A stretch of DNA of 64,000 nucleotides from Sphingomonadales bacterium (lineage in GTDB: Bacteria; Pseudomonadota; Alphaproteobacteria; Sphingomonadales; Sphingomonadaceae), in the NCBI GenBank assembly GCA_025352685.1, contig JANXSN010000084.1:1-64000 (forward strand), in the 5' to 3' direction. The notes under the pieces are model-generated. The model was given only the letters and a program-made list of their open reading frames with translations, was not told the origin of the DNA and did not search any database. This document shows positions 48,586 to 57,797 of the stretch, piece after piece; the stretch's first letter is position 1, and each line of letters opens with the position of its first letter. The position numbers and the translations under genes were made by a program.

Positions 48586-49164
48586 ATGGGATTAGTCGAA
48601 CTTTTGGGGGTGGCGTCGAGCGTGAGCTTGCTGGCCGGGTGGCGCCTGTACCTGTGCGTGTTTGCGGTCGGCTTCGCAATGCGATGTCACTGGCTGCCAA
48701 TGCCGACACATTCGAGTGACCTCGATGTGCTGGCCAACCCCTGGGTACTGGGCGCAGCTGGTTTCGGGTTGGTCGCCGAATTCTTCGCCGACAAGGTGAT
48801 GTGGTTCGATACGCTTTGGGACGCGGTTCACACAGCGGTCCGTCCAATCGGCGGAGCATTACTTGCGCTGGCCATCATCGACCCCGCTGATCCCACGTGG
48901 CAGATAATAGCACTCTTGCTCGGCGGGAGCGCGGCGTTAGCGACGCACGGCGCCAAGGCGGGGACGAGGGCGATGGTCAATGCCAGCCCCGAACCTGTCA
49001 GCAATGCGGTTGTCTCGGCTGGCGAGGATCTGGCAACCACCGGACTGCTCGCCCTCACACTCGCTAATCCCGCAGCAGCAATCTTCGTCGCGATTGCGGT
49101 CGCAAGCGGCTCGCTCTACGCGCTTGTCAAAGTGCGCGGGCTTCTCCGCCACTTGCTTGCCTAG
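48586..49164 (+). CDS. DUF4126 membrane protein
   Basis: The 192-residue protein has about five hydrophobic segments. Conserved bits are the start LLGVASSVSLLAGWRLYL, the region FFADKVMWFDTLWDAVHT and the Gly/Ala-rich HGAKAGTRAMVNASPEPVSN. This is the DUF4126 family, whose function is unknown. It is divergent from the NUDIX gene and is followed by the deacylase gene after 9 bases. Confidence 0.82.
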   Translation: MGLVELLGVASSVSLLAGWRLYLCVFAVGFAMRCHWLPMPTHSSDLDVLANPWVLGAAGFGLVAEFFADKVMWFDTLWDAVHTAVRPIGGALLALAIIDPADPTWQIIALLLGGSAALATHGAKAGTRAMVNASPEPVSNAVVSAGEDLATTGLLALTLANPAAAIFVAIAVASGSLYALVKVRGLLRHLLA

Positions 49165-49173
49165 GGGGTCTCG

Positions 49174-50256
49174 ATGCGCCGGATTGCCCTGCTGTTCCTG
49201 ATGCTCCTCACGGCGCTGCCGGCCGCCACCTTTGCTGCGACCGAGCGCACCGGTGATGTCGTCGACGCAATCCCTGTAATTGACCGGCTCGATACGCAGG
49301 ATTTGGCGCCCGGGCAGCTTCACCGCTTCTGGTTCCGTGTTTCCGACACCAGCATCGGGCAGGGATGGTATGTACCGGTAATCGTCGTGAAGGGCGTCAA
49401 GAGCGGACCGCGACTGCTGATCACGGCAGGTATCCACGGCGACGAGTTCAACGGCATTTCGGTTATTCACCGCCTGGGCGCACGGGTCGACCCGGCGACA
49501 CTATCCGGGACGCTCGTAATGATACCCGGTCTCAACACACCTGGCCTGCTGCATCACACGCGAGAATTCACGCCGAGTGTGGGCACGGCCGACAATCTGA
49601 ACCGCCTGATGCCTGGTGCCGTCGATTCTACCAGCGATGGCCAGCGCTACGCGGGACGGCTATGGTCCCGACTGATGCGGCCCAATGCCGACACTGCGAT
49701 CGACCTGCATACCCAGTCGCGCGGCACTGCGTACCCAATGTACGCCTTTGCCGAGACGCACCGCGCGCGCGATATCGCGATGCTCGTGGCGCCCGATATC
49801 TTGAAAATCGATCCCGGCGAAAAGGGCACGATCGAAAATGAGCTGAATCACGACGGCGTGCCGTCGATCACCCTCGAACTGGGGCGGCCCGAGATGTTCG
49901 ACACGGTGATGATCATGCGCGCTGTCGAGGGCATTGAACGGGTGATGGTCGACCTTAAAATGGTCGCCGTCGCGCCTGCAGCGACCGTCACGCCCTTTGT
50001 CGCCAACCAGATCGTGCCTGTCCGCACAACACGGGGCGGCTACACCAGCCTGGTAGTTAGCCTAGGGCAGGACGTTGAAAAGGATCAGCTGATCGCGACG
50101 GTCTCCGATCCGTTCGGGCGGGTCATCGAGGCGATACACGCGCCGGTTGCGGGCAAGATCAATACGCTGGCCACTGACCCGACCCGCGAGCCGGGCGACA
50201 TGGTGGTGCGAATCATATGGTGGTCGAAAGACCCCAAGTGTAAGGACGGCTGCTGA
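49174..50256 (+). CDS. exported succinylglutamate desuccinylase/aspartoacylase-family hydrolase
   Basis: This M14-like zinc carboxypeptidase-fold hydrolase of 360 residues has a signal peptide (about 1-21). Zinc ligands are His88 and Glu91 in GIHGDEFNG and His179 in DLHTQ; Glu235 in LELGRPE is the likely catalytic acid. The C-terminal domain is beta-rich. The family removes acyl groups from amino acids or related amides; export suggests an external substrate. Its stop shares one base with the mtnB start (TGATG), so it is translated together with methionine-salvage genes, which is unusual. Confidence 0.83.
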   Translation: MRRIALLFLMLLTALPAATFAATERTGDVVDAIPVIDRLDTQDLAPGQLHRFWFRVSDTSIGQGWYVPVIVVKGVKSGPRLLITAGIHGDEFNGISVIHRLGARVDPATLSGTLVMIPGLNTPGLLHHTREFTPSVGTADNLNRLMPGAVDSTSDGQRYAGRLWSRLMRPNADTAIDLHTQSRGTAYPMYAFAETHRARDIAMLVAPDILKIDPGEKGTIENELNHDGVPSITLELGRPEMFDTVMIMRAVEGIERVMVDLKMVAVAPAATVTPFVANQIVPVRTTRGGYTSLVVSLGQDVEKDQLIATVSDPFGRVIEAIHAPVAGKINTLATDPTREPGDMVVRIIWWSKDPKCKDGC

Positions 50257-50873
50257 TGTCGGTCACGCTCGCACAAGCCCAATCGAGTATCGTTGCCATC
50301 GGACGCTGGATGGATGGCAAGGGCTGGGCTCCGGCGACGGCAGGCAATTATTCGATGCGGCTCGACGACGGGTCGTTCGCAGTGACGGTGTCTGGCAGAC
50401 ACAAGGGGCGGCTGACGGCAGCCGACGTCATGCGCGTCGATGCCGCCGGCAGGTCGCTCGACGGCCAGACGCCGTCGGCAGAAACGGCGCTGCATCTGGA
50501 TCTTTACGCGCGGTTTACAGATTGTGGCGCGGTCTTGCACAGTCACTCGCCCGAGGCCGTTGGCCTGAGTCGGGCCTTTCCCTATGCGCATGCCTACGAC
50601 CTGCGAGGCCATGAGATGTTAAAGGTGCTGCCGGGCATCACGACGCACGACACATCGGTCGCACTGCACATCGTGGATAACAGTCAGGATATGACGAATA
50701 TCGTTGCTGCCCTCGTCCCCGTACTTCTCGAACCGGGAGCCATCCCCGCCTACCTAATCAGGGGTCACGGCGTGTACGGCTGGGGCCGCACCATGGCGGA
50801 GGCCGAGCGCGTGATCGAAGGGATCGAGTGGATGATCGCCGCCGAGTTGGCCGAACGGAGTTTTAAAGCGTGA
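50256..50873 (+). CDS. mtnB: methylthioribulose-1-phosphate dehydratase
   Basis: MtnB is a zinc class II aldolase-fold enzyme that dehydrates methylthioribulose-1-phosphate to 2,3-diketo-5-methylthiopentyl-1-phosphate. Zinc ligands are His95 and His97 in LHSHSPEA and His171 in IRGHGVYGWG, with ATAGNYSMRL near the start. The 205-residue length is normal. It leads the run mtnB-mtnD-mtnC-mtnA and overlaps mtnD by 4 bases. Confidence 0.93.
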   Translation: MSVTLAQAQSSIVAIGRWMDGKGWAPATAGNYSMRLDDGSFAVTVSGRHKGRLTAADVMRVDAAGRSLDGQTPSAETALHLDLYARFTDCGAVLHSHSPEAVGLSRAFPYAHAYDLRGHEMLKVLPGITTHDTSVALHIVDNSQDMTNIVAALVPVLLEPGAIPAYLIRGHGVYGWGRTMAEAERVIEGIEWMIAAELAERSFKA

Positions 50874-51409
50874 GCAAGCTCGAGGTTTTTGCCGAGACCG
50901 GCCTGAAGCTGTACGTGCTGACCGATGGCGACGCGATCGCAACGGCGCTGGGCGAGATCGGCGTGACTTTCGAACGTTGGCCGACGCGAAAACTCGCGCC
51001 CGATGCCGACAGCGACACGATCCTGGCCACCTATGCTCCCGAGATCGAACGGCTCCAGAAAAAAGGCGGCTATCGCAGCATCGACGCCGTCTCAGTGGTA
51101 CCCGACCACCCCGACCGCGCGACCATGCGGACGAACTTTTTATCCGAACACACCCATGCCGAGGACGAGGTGCGGTTTTTCGTGCGTGGCGAAGGGTTGT
51201 TCACGCTGCACGCAGCCGATCGGGTGTGGAATGTTCTCTGTTGCGAAGGCGATTTGATGTCAGTGCCTGCTGGCATGACTCACTGGTTTGACATGGGCGC
51301 CACACCAAATTTCGCCGCAATCAGGATGTTTGTGAATCCTGACGGCTGGATCGCGGCGTTTACGGGCAGCGACATCGCCGAGCGGTTTCCGCGCTACGAA
51401 GCTGCCTGA
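50870..51409 (+). CDS. mtnD: acireductone dioxygenase
   Basis: MtnD is a cupin-fold Fe/Ni dioxygenase oxidising acireductone to the 2-keto acid 4-methylthio-2-oxobutanoate and formate. Metal ligands are His94, His96 and Glu100 in EHTHAEDEVRFF and His138 in PAGMTHWFDMG, exactly the family set. A GTG start at 50870 overlaps the mtnB stop (GTGA). The 179-residue length is typical. Confidence 0.95.
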   Translation: MSKLEVFAETGLKLYVLTDGDAIATALGEIGVTFERWPTRKLAPDADSDTILATYAPEIERLQKKGGYRSIDAVSVVPDHPDRATMRTNFLSEHTHAEDEVRFFVRGEGLFTLHAADRVWNVLCCEGDLMSVPAGMTHWFDMGATPNFAAIRMFVNPDGWIAAFTGSDIAERFPRYEAA

Positions 51410-51410
51410 C

Positions 51411-51998
51411 GTGGTCAAAGCCATACTGACCGACATTGAAGGAACGACCTCAAGCCTGGCGTTCGTCAGTGAAACGCTGTTTCCCTACGCACGCGCTCGC
51501 CTGCCCGCCTACGTCGCCGAAAACGGGGGCGACTTGGCGCAACTCCTCGCCTGGATGGACGCCGACGCCAAGATAACCGAGCTCAAGGCGATTCAGGGCG
51601 ACATCTGGAGCCACGGCTATGCGGCCGGCGAATTACGCGGTCATGTCTATCCTGACGCCGCCGCCGCGCTGCGCCGCTGGCACGCCAAGTCCCTGACGCT
51701 GGCTGTGTTCTCGTCCGGGTCGGTCGCTGCACAGAAACAGATCTTCCGGCATAGCGACCAGGGCGATCTGACGCCGTTGTTTTCTGGATGGTTCGACACG
51801 ACGACGGGCCCCAAACGCGAGGCGATGTCTTATGTCCTGATTGCAGATTCCCTCGGTATTTCGCCGGCCAGCACTTTGTTTCTGTCGGACATCGTTGCCG
51901 AAACGGATGCCGCCAAGGCAGCAGGAATGAAGGCACTGGTGATCGACCGCGAACAGGGACGAGGCGACATCGCCAGCTTTGCAGACATTGAGCTGTGA
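51411..51998 (+). CDS. mtnC: enolase-phosphatase E1 (short form)
   Basis: MtnC is a HAD-family enzyme that enolises and then dephosphorylates the diketo sugar phosphate to acireductone. The HAD nucleophile motif is ILTDIEGTTSS (Asp8). VFSSGSVAAQ carries the Ser of motif II and FLSDIVAETDAAKAAG is motif IV. The product has 195 residues, about 30 fewer than usual: the part of the cap domain between LPAYVAE and LLAWMDAD is shortened. Catalytic residues remain, so it is probably active. GTG start; its stop overlaps mtnA by GTGA. Confidence 0.92.
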   Translation: MVKAILTDIEGTTSSLAFVSETLFPYARARLPAYVAENGGDLAQLLAWMDADAKITELKAIQGDIWSHGYAAGELRGHVYPDAAAALRRWHAKSLTLAVFSSGSVAAQKQIFRHSDQGDLTPLFSGWFDTTTGPKREAMSYVLIADSLGISPASTLFLSDIVAETDAAKAAGMKALVIDREQGRGDIASFADIEL

Positions 51999-53026
51999 AG
52001 CTGAATGGTCAGCCGACGCGGTCGATCATGCGGACCGCTGATGCCAGGGGCGCGCGGATTCTCGATCAACGGCGACTGCCTTGGGAGGTTGTCTGGGTTG
52101 AGCTGCGCGATGCCCCAACCGTGGCACGGGCGATTCGCGAAATGTGGACACGCGGGGCGCCGCTCCTCGCGATGACAGGGGCGTATGGCCTCGCAATGGC
52201 GCTGGCTGACGATCCGTCAGATGCCAACCTGATAGCCAGCCGCGCCATGCTCAACGCGACCCGACCGACAGCAGTCAACCTGTGTTGGGCACTCGACGAG
52301 ATTGCGGCCGCTGTCCGCCCGCTCCCCGTCGAACAGCGCGCCGAAGCCGCATTCGCGCGTGCCGATGCCATCGTCGAGGAAGATGTGTGCTTGTCGCGTG
52401 CCATCGGTGAACATGGCCTGTCGCTACTGCGCGCACTCCATGTCAACCATCCCGATCGACCGCTCAACATCTTGACGCACTGCAACGCGGGATGGCTCGC
52501 GACCGCCGATTACGGCACCGCGACCGCGCCAATGTATATGGCGCACGACGCCGGGTTGCCGCTGCACATCTGGGTCGACGAAACACGGCCACGCAACCAG
52601 GGCGCACTGCTGACGGCGTTCGAGCTGAGCGAGCACGGCATCGCGCATACCGTAATCACCGACAATGCCGGCGGCCATCTGATCCAGCGTGGCCAGGTCG
52701 ACGCCGTCATCGTCGGCGCTGACCGTGTCACCGCGAACGGTGATGTCTGCAACAAGATCGGTACCTATTTGAAAGCGTTGGCCGCACACGATAATGGCGT
52801 GCCGTTCTACGTGGCACTTCCGCACACCACGTTCGACGCAGCGACCGCTTCGGGCGACCTCATCCCCATCGAGGAGCGCAGTGGCGACGAGGTAACGTGG
52901 GTCGAGGGTGAGGGCGGGCGCGTCCGCATCACCAGGTCATCCGCCGCCAATCCGGCCTTCGACGTAACGCCCGCGCGGCTGGTAACCGGGTACATCACCG
53001 AACGCGGCGTTCTCGCCAGACCTTAA
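51995..53026 (+). CDS. mtnA: methylthioribose-1-phosphate isomerase
   Basis: MtnA isomerises methylthioribose-1-phosphate to methylthioribulose-1-phosphate and resembles eIF2B. The catalytic Cys163 lies in THCNAGWLAT and Asp243 in VGADRVTANGD, both in expected context. The GTG start at 51995 overlaps the mtnC stop. The operon thus contains the isomerase, dehydratase, enolase-phosphatase and dioxygenase steps. It ends convergently with the aminotransferase gene, overlapping by 4 bases. Confidence 0.95.
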   Translation: MKLNGQPTRSIMRTADARGARILDQRRLPWEVVWVELRDAPTVARAIREMWTRGAPLLAMTGAYGLAMALADDPSDANLIASRAMLNATRPTAVNLCWALDEIAAAVRPLPVEQRAEAAFARADAIVEEDVCLSRAIGEHGLSLLRALHVNHPDRPLNILTHCNAGWLATADYGTATAPMYMAHDAGLPLHIWVDETRPRNQGALLTAFELSEHGIAHTVITDNAGGHLIQRGQVDAVIVGADRVTANGDVCNKIGTYLKALAAHDNGVPFYVALPHTTFDAATASGDLIPIEERSGDEVTWVEGEGGRVRITRSSAANPAFDVTPARLVTGYITERGVLARP

Positions 53027-54165
53027 GGGCGCTTGGCGAGTCGCTCCAACGCGGCATCGAGCGTTGCATCGGTTTTGGCATGGCACAGCCGCACCACGTT
53101 CGTCACGGCATCGACTTCATAGAATGCCGACACCGGAATGCCGGCAACGCCTATGTTTTCAATTGCCCATTCGCACCATTGGGCGTCCAACATCGCGATG
53201 CCCGATGCAGTCAGATCGATCGTCACGAACCATGTCGCCGGGCAGGGAAGCACGGCATAGCCACACCCCTTCAGCCCCGCCATGAGCCGGTCACGCGAGC
53301 GTTGGTTGCGCACGCGCATGTCGTCGAAATAGCCACGATCCTTGCCCAGGCCGAAGGCAACGCCTGCCTGCAGATTGGGCGGTGTCGTGAAGGTCAGAAA
53401 CTGGTGCGCCTTGCCCAGCACATCGGCAATCGGCGGCGCGGCACACATCCAGCCAACTTTCCACCCCGTCAGCGCGAAGATCTTGCCCGCCGAGCCGATC
53501 TTGATCGTGCGATCGCGCATGCCGGACTCAGTCATCAGCGGGACATGGAGAGCACCGTCGAAAACAAGATGCTCCCAAACCTCGTCACAGATCGCGATGG
53601 CATCGTGGGCGACACAAAAATCTGCAAGCAACCGACGTTCACCGGCGCTCAGCATTGCGCCCGAGGGATTGAGCGGTGTGTTGACGATCACGACGCGCGT
53701 TCGAGCACTACCCACAGCCCCGAGGGCTTCGGCAGTTATCCGCCAGTGCGGAGGTTCGAGTCTAACCAGCCGTGCAACGCCGCCTGCACGCTCGACCAAC
53801 GGTTTGTAGGCGTCATAGAGTGGTTGGAACATGACGACTTCGTCGCTGGGCGACACCGTGGCGAGGATCGCAGCCGCCAACGCCTCGGTCGCTCCTGAGG
53901 TTACAATGACCTCATCAGCCAGCAGATCGAGTTTTTGATGATCGGCATAATGGGATGCGATGGCGGTACGCAGTTCTGGAATGCCGAGCATCGGCGGATA
54001 TTGGTTCGAACCGTTGGTCAGCGCCGCTGCCGCCACCGCAATGACATCCTCCGGCGCGCCATCGTCCGGAAAACCCTGACCCAGGTTGATTGCACCGGTC
54101 GCCTTCGCACGCGCCGACATGGTCGCGAAAATAGTTGGTTTGAGCGCAGTATAGAGTGGGTTCAT
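53023..54165 (-). CDS. class I/II PLP aminotransferase, candidate methionine aminotransferase of the salvage pathway
   Basis: The 380-residue fold-type I enzyme has the KAT/methionine-aminotransferase-like start NLGQGFPDD, NTPLNPSGAMLS, and the Schiff-base Lys228 in SAGKIFALTGWKVGW. Related enzymes (YbdL, KAT) accept methionine and 4-methylthio-2-oxobutanoate, the product of MtnD, so this is a plausible last step making methionine. The start is placed at ATG 54165 (MNPLYTALKP); the longer frame adds a 59-residue unlikely extension. It faces mtnA tail to tail. Confidence 0.85.
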   Translation of the reverse strand: MNPLYTALKPTIFATMSARAKATGAINLGQGFPDDGAPEDVIAVAAAALTNGSNQYPPMLGIPELRTAIASHYADHQKLDLLADEVIVTSGATEALAAAILATVSPSDEVVMFQPLYDAYKPLVERAGGVARLVRLEPPHWRITAEALGAVGSARTRVVIVNTPLNPSGAMLSAGERRLLADFCVAHDAIAICDEVWEHLVFDGALHVPLMTESGMRDRTIKIGSAGKIFALTGWKVGWMCAAPPIADVLGKAHQFLTFTTPPNLQAGVAFGLGKDRGYFDDMRVRNQRSRDRLMAGLKGCGYAVLPCPATWFVTIDLTASGIAMLDAQWCEWAIENIGVAGIPVSAFYEVDAVTNVVRLCHAKTDATLDAALERLAKRP

Positions 54166-54269
54166 GATTCGCCGACTATGAGCGCCAGCGTGCAGGAGCA
54201 AGCTGGGCTTGCGAACCATTTCCTGCTGGGGCAACGAATTCGCAACGCGGGCTTGTAAAGAGGACCGAC

Positions 54270-54464
54270 ATGACTGAGCCGACTGAAACTCCCGCCGAGA
54301 ATGGCGACGACGAAAAACTGGCCGACAAGCCAAAGTTGCCAAAGCGTGGGTTCTCCCCCGGAATCGTCACGGCAGCAGCGACCGGCATCGGTTCGGCGGC
54401 GCTTCTCGCGGCGCTTCTCTATGCCAATCGTAGCCGAAAACCGAAAAAGCCGGGGACCGAATGA
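54270..54464 (+). CDS. small single-span protein upstream of galU
   Basis: A 64-residue protein with an acidic N-terminus (MTEPTETPAENGDDEK), a Lys-rich patch, one Gly/Ala-rich hydrophobic span (about 33-52) and a basic tail NRSRKPKKPG. I recognise no family; it looks like a small inner-membrane protein of the DUF6481/unnamed sphingomonad type, but that is only a resemblance. AGGA precedes the ATG, and its stop overlaps the galU start by ATGA, which argues that it is real. Confidence 0.6.
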   Translation: MTEPTETPAENGDDEKLADKPKLPKRGFSPGIVTAAATGIGSAALLAALLYANRSRKPKKPGTE

Positions 54465-55324
54465 CTCAAAAGCGCATCCGTAAGGCGGTCTTTCCTGTCG
54501 GCGGCCTTGGCACCCGTTTCCTGCCCGCTACCAAAGCAATGCCAAAGGAGATGCTGCCGGTCGTCGACAAGCCGTTGATCCAGTATGCAGTCGATGAGGC
54601 ACGCGAAGCGGGCATCGAGCAGATGATTTTTGTAACCGGCCGCGGCAAGTCTGCGATCGAGGACCATTTCGACATCAGTTATGAACTCGAGTCGACGCTG
54701 ACGGAGCGCGGCAAGTCGCTCGAAGCTATTGCCTCCACCCGATTCGCGCCGGGAGCCGTCGTCTATGTGCGGCAACAAGAGGCGATCGGCCTTGGTCACG
54801 CCGTCTGGTGCGCGCGGCACATCATCGGCGACGAACCTTTCGCAATCTTCCTTCCCGATGAACTGATGGTGGGGACGCCGGGTTGCATGAAGGCGATGGT
54901 CGATGCGTATGACCGGGTGGGTGGCAACATCGTGTGTGGCTACGAGGTTCCGGCCGACCAGACCGACAAATACGGCATCATCACTCCCGGCAAGGCGGAC
55001 GGCCGGCTTATCGAAGTCACCGCCCTCGTCGAAAAGCCCAAGCTAGGCACAGCACCATCGAACTTGATGATCCCGGGGCGCTATATCTTGCAGCCCGAAG
55101 TCATGCGGACCCTCGAAGGACAGGCCCGAGGTGCGGGCAACGAAATCCAGCTGACCGATGCGATGGCGCAGATGATCGGAACCCAACCGTTCCATGCATA
55201 CAAGTTTGACGGACAGCGCTTCGATTGCGGTGACAAGGCGGGGTTCATTACAGCAAACATCTCGCTCGCACTTGAGCGCGAGGACATCGGCCCCACCGTT
55301 CGGGCGTTCATCGAGACACTTTGA
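54461..55324 (+). CDS. galU: UTP-glucose-1-phosphate uridylyltransferase
   Basis: GalU makes UDP-glucose from UTP and glucose-1-phosphate for glycan and lipid synthesis. The nucleotide-binding start is AVFPVGGLGTRFLPATKAMP, followed by LPVVDKPLIQYAVDEA and the sugar site near VEKPKLGTAPSNL. The 287-residue length is standard. A T-rich run (GGGCTTTTTTTGGG) just after the stop may help terminate transcription. Confidence 0.96.
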   Translation: MTQKRIRKAVFPVGGLGTRFLPATKAMPKEMLPVVDKPLIQYAVDEAREAGIEQMIFVTGRGKSAIEDHFDISYELESTLTERGKSLEAIASTRFAPGAVVYVRQQEAIGLGHAVWCARHIIGDEPFAIFLPDELMVGTPGCMKAMVDAYDRVGGNIVCGYEVPADQTDKYGIITPGKADGRLIEVTALVEKPKLGTAPSNLMIPGRYILQPEVMRTLEGQARGAGNEIQLTDAMAQMIGTQPFHAYKFDGQRFDCGDKAGFITANISLALEREDIGPTVRAFIETL

Positions 55325-55398
55325 CTGGGCTTTTTTTGGGAACTTAGCGAGCGAGACAATCGTTACGCAAGCTTCATCATCAATTTGGAGCTGGAATC

Positions 55399-56049
55399 AT
55401 GTCACGGTTTCTCCTGACAATATCGTGCGCTGCCCTTTCGACCGCAGTGCTGACCGCGTCACCTGTTCTTGCTGCGGGAAAGGCCGATCGTGCGCGCGCC
55501 GCGATCGCCGAAGCAAAGGGTAAGGTGGATGCCGCTGAACAGGTCGGTGCCGGCGGCGAGGCACCGCGTCTCAAAGCTCAGGCGGCTGCCATGTTGCGAC
55601 AGGCGCAGCAGGACCTTGCCAGCGGACACAAGGAACAAGCGTTCGACGACGCCAATCGCGCGTCGCAGCTCGCCGATACCGCGATTGGCGCCGCACAGCG
55701 TGCCAAAGTCGAAGCCGAGCGGGCACAACGCGCCACTGTCGAGGCCACGGCCGCTAACGCGCAACAAGATGCGGCGGCCGCCAATGCCCGCGCAGATGCC
55801 GCCCAGCGTTCTGCTGCTTCTGCGGCCGCCGACGCGGCTGCAGCACGCGCGGCCCCGCCCGTCATCATCGCCGCGCCTGCCGCAGCACCGACAAGCACAA
55901 CGGTAACCACTGCCGAGACGGTGAGCACGCCCGTGACCGTTAAAAAGGCAACAACGCGTCGCGTCGTGCGTCGCACAGCGCATCGTAAGAGAGCAGTTGT
56001 CGCGCGCAAGACGCGCACGACCACTGTCACCACCAACGCCAATCAATAG
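55399..56049 (+). CDS. Ala-rich exported coiled-coil protein
   Basis: The 216-residue protein has a signal peptide (cleavage near VLAAG) and a long Ala/Gln/Arg/Glu heptad-rich helix from about 30 to 150 (for example RARAAIAEAKGKVDAAEQ). The first part resembles DUF4398-type helical repeats. A Pro/Val stretch and a very basic C-terminus (RRTAHRKRAVVARKTRT) follow, which could bind polyanions such as LPS or nucleic acid. No catalytic motif. Function unknown. It is monocistronic between galU and nusB. Confidence 0.65.
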   Translation: MSRFLLTISCAALSTAVLTASPVLAAGKADRARAAIAEAKGKVDAAEQVGAGGEAPRLKAQAAAMLRQAQQDLASGHKEQAFDDANRASQLADTAIGAAQRAKVEAERAQRATVEATAANAQQDAAAANARADAAQRSAASAAADAAAARAAPPVIIAAPAAAPTSTTVTTAETVSTPVTVKKATTRRVVRRTAHRKRAVVARKTRTTTVTTNANQ

Positions 56050-56052
56050 CTC

Positions 56053-56091
56053 GCAAAGGACGTGTGGACCTTACCGCCGCACGTCCTTTGC
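56053..56091. terminator. strong hairpin between the Ala-rich gene and nusB
   Basis: GCAAAGGACGTG (56053-56064) and CACGTCCTTTGC (56080-56091) make a 12-bp perfect stem with a 15-base loop, starting 3 bases after the plus-strand stop and covering the last codons of nusB. It is a likely shared terminator for converging transcripts. Confidence 0.65.
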
Positions 56092-56514
56092 CACGGCATC
56101 GAGCAATCCGTTCACAAAGCCCTTTTCGCGGGTGTCGTAGAAAGCGTCCGCAACGTTGATATACTCGTTGATTACCGTTTTCACTGGTACGTCGGCACGT
56201 GCGAGCAGTTCGTAAGTGGCAACGCGCAGCAATGCGCGCATGGGCTTGTCGAGACGCTCAAGCGTCCAGCCCGTCGACAGGCGCGCGGAAATGGCGGTGT
56301 CGAGTTCGGCCTGTCGCGCCACGCTGCCCCTGACGAGGTCGTCGAAGAACGCGACGTCGGCTTCGTTATATTCGATGTCCTCGATCGTTGCGCCCAACCG
56401 GTGCTGGTGAAATTCGTGGAGCAATTGCGTCACAGGCGTCGATTCCATTGAGCACTGGTAGCTGGCCTGGACGGCGGCAAGCCGCGCAGCGGAACGGGAT
56501 TTGGCACGGCTCAT
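56071..56514 (-). CDS. nusB: transcription antitermination factor NusB
   Basis: NusB, with NusE (S10), binds boxA RNA and supports antitermination of rRNA transcription. The 147-residue all-helical product has SRSAARLAAVQASYQ at the start and MRALLRVATYELLAR and VINEYINVADAFYD as conserved helices. It is translated as part of hisG-hisD-nusB (4-base overlap with hisD), an arrangement common in sphingomonads. Confidence 0.94.
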   Translation of the reverse strand: MSRAKSRSAARLAAVQASYQCSMESTPVTQLLHEFHQHRLGATIEDIEYNEADVAFFDDLVRGSVARQAELDTAISARLSTGWTLERLDKPMRALLRVATYELLARADVPVKTVINEYINVADAFYDTREKGFVNGLLDAVAKDVRR

Positions 56515-57797
56515 AGCAGCCGCGCCCTGACCGATGCAGCGTGTGCGGGCAACCCCTCTGCATCGGCCAAGGTCGCTGCTGCCGGGCCAAGGGCCGCCAT
56601 CGACTCAGGTGTCACGGCCAGAAAACTTGTACGTTTCATGAAATCAGTCACGGACAATCCGCTGGCAAAGCGAGCGCGGCGGCCCGTCGGCAACACATGG
56701 TTTGGTCCACCGAGATAGTCGCCGATCGCCTCGGGCGTGTAGCGGCCGAGAAATACCGAACCGGCATGACGAACACGCGCGAACAGAGCATCAGGATCGG
56801 CCACTGCCAGCTCGAGATGCTCAGGCGCGAGACGGTCGATCAGCGGCGGGGCGTCCGAAAGGCTCTTGAGCAGGATGATCGCCCCATGACGATTCCAGCT
56901 CTCCCGGGCGGAACATTGGGTCGAGAGCCTGGGGAGCAAGGCCTCGATCGCGGCGACCACCGCGTCGGCGAAGGCTGCGTTGTCGGTGATGAGAATCGAC
57001 TGGCTCGTCGGGTCGTGCTCGGCCTGGCTCAGCAGGTCGGCCGCGATCCACGCCGGCTCGTTGTCAGAATCGGCGACGACGAGAATTTCGGACGGACCAG
57101 CGACCATGTCGATACCGACACGACCGTAAAGTTGGCGTTTTGCCTCGGCGACCCAGGCATTGCCGGGACCAACGATCACGTCGACCGGGGCGATACGCGC
57201 CGTCCCATAGGCCAGAGCCCCGACCGCCTGCGCGCCACCGACACGCCAGATTTCGTCAACCCCGGCGATATGCGCGGCTGCGAGTACGGCCTGGTTGATC
57301 GCGCCGTTGGGCGTGGGTGTCACCATTGCCAATCGCTCGACGCCAGCAACTTTGGCAGGCAGCGCGTTCATGAGAACGGACGATGGGTAGGCAGCCCGCC
57401 CACCAGGTACGTAAAGCCCAGCGGCCTCGACCGCAGTCCAGCGCGCGCCCATGCGAGTGCCGCCTGCGTCGGTCCAGTCGCTGTCGATGGGGCGCTGCTT
57501 GGCGTGATAGGTGCGGATACGATCGGCGGCGAGATCAAGTGCGGCGCGCAGATCCGGCATGAGACCGGCATAGGCGACCGCGCACGCGTCACGCGAAATC
57601 TCCCAACCTTGCGCATCGAGGTCAAACCGATCGAACTGTAGGGTCAGGTCCGTCAGCGCTGCATCGCCTTCTGCGCGCACGCGACTGAGGATGCCGGCGA
57701 CGTCGGACGCGACATCGGCGTCAGCCTCGCGCCGCGCATCGACCAGATGGGCGAAGACCGCCTCGAAGCCCGCGTCGGCGGCGTTGAGCCTAGTCAA
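56511..57797 (-). CDS. hisD: histidinol dehydrogenase
   Basis: HisD oxidises histidinol to histidine in two NAD-linked steps. The 428-residue product contains [19 protein letters not shown], the zinc-site and active-site regions [11 protein letters not shown] and APEHLEL, and GPNHVLPT. The start is TTG 57797, overlapping the hisG stop as TTGA; there is no closer ATG and the frame upstream would run into hisG. It is followed by nusB with a 4-base overlap. Confidence 0.94.
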   Translation of the reverse strand: MTRLNAADAGFEAVFAHLVDARREADADVASDVAGILSRVRAEGDAALTDLTLQFDRFDLDAQGWEISRDACAVAYAGLMPDLRAALDLAADRIRTYHAKQRPIDSDWTDAGGTRMGARWTAVEAAGLYVPGGRAAYPSSVLMNALPAKVAGVERLAMVTPTPNGAINQAVLAAAHIAGVDEIWRVGGAQAVGALAYGTARIAPVDVIVGPGNAWVAEAKRQLYGRVGIDMVAGPSEILVVADSDNEPAWIAADLLSQAEHDPTSQSILITDNAAFADAVVAAIEALLPRLSTQCSARESWNRHGAIILLKSLSDAPPLIDRLAPEHLELAVADPDALFARVRHAGSVFLGRYTPEAIGDYLGGPNHVLPTGRRARFASGLSVTDFMKRTSFLAVTPESMAALGPAAATLADAEGLPAHAASVRARLL

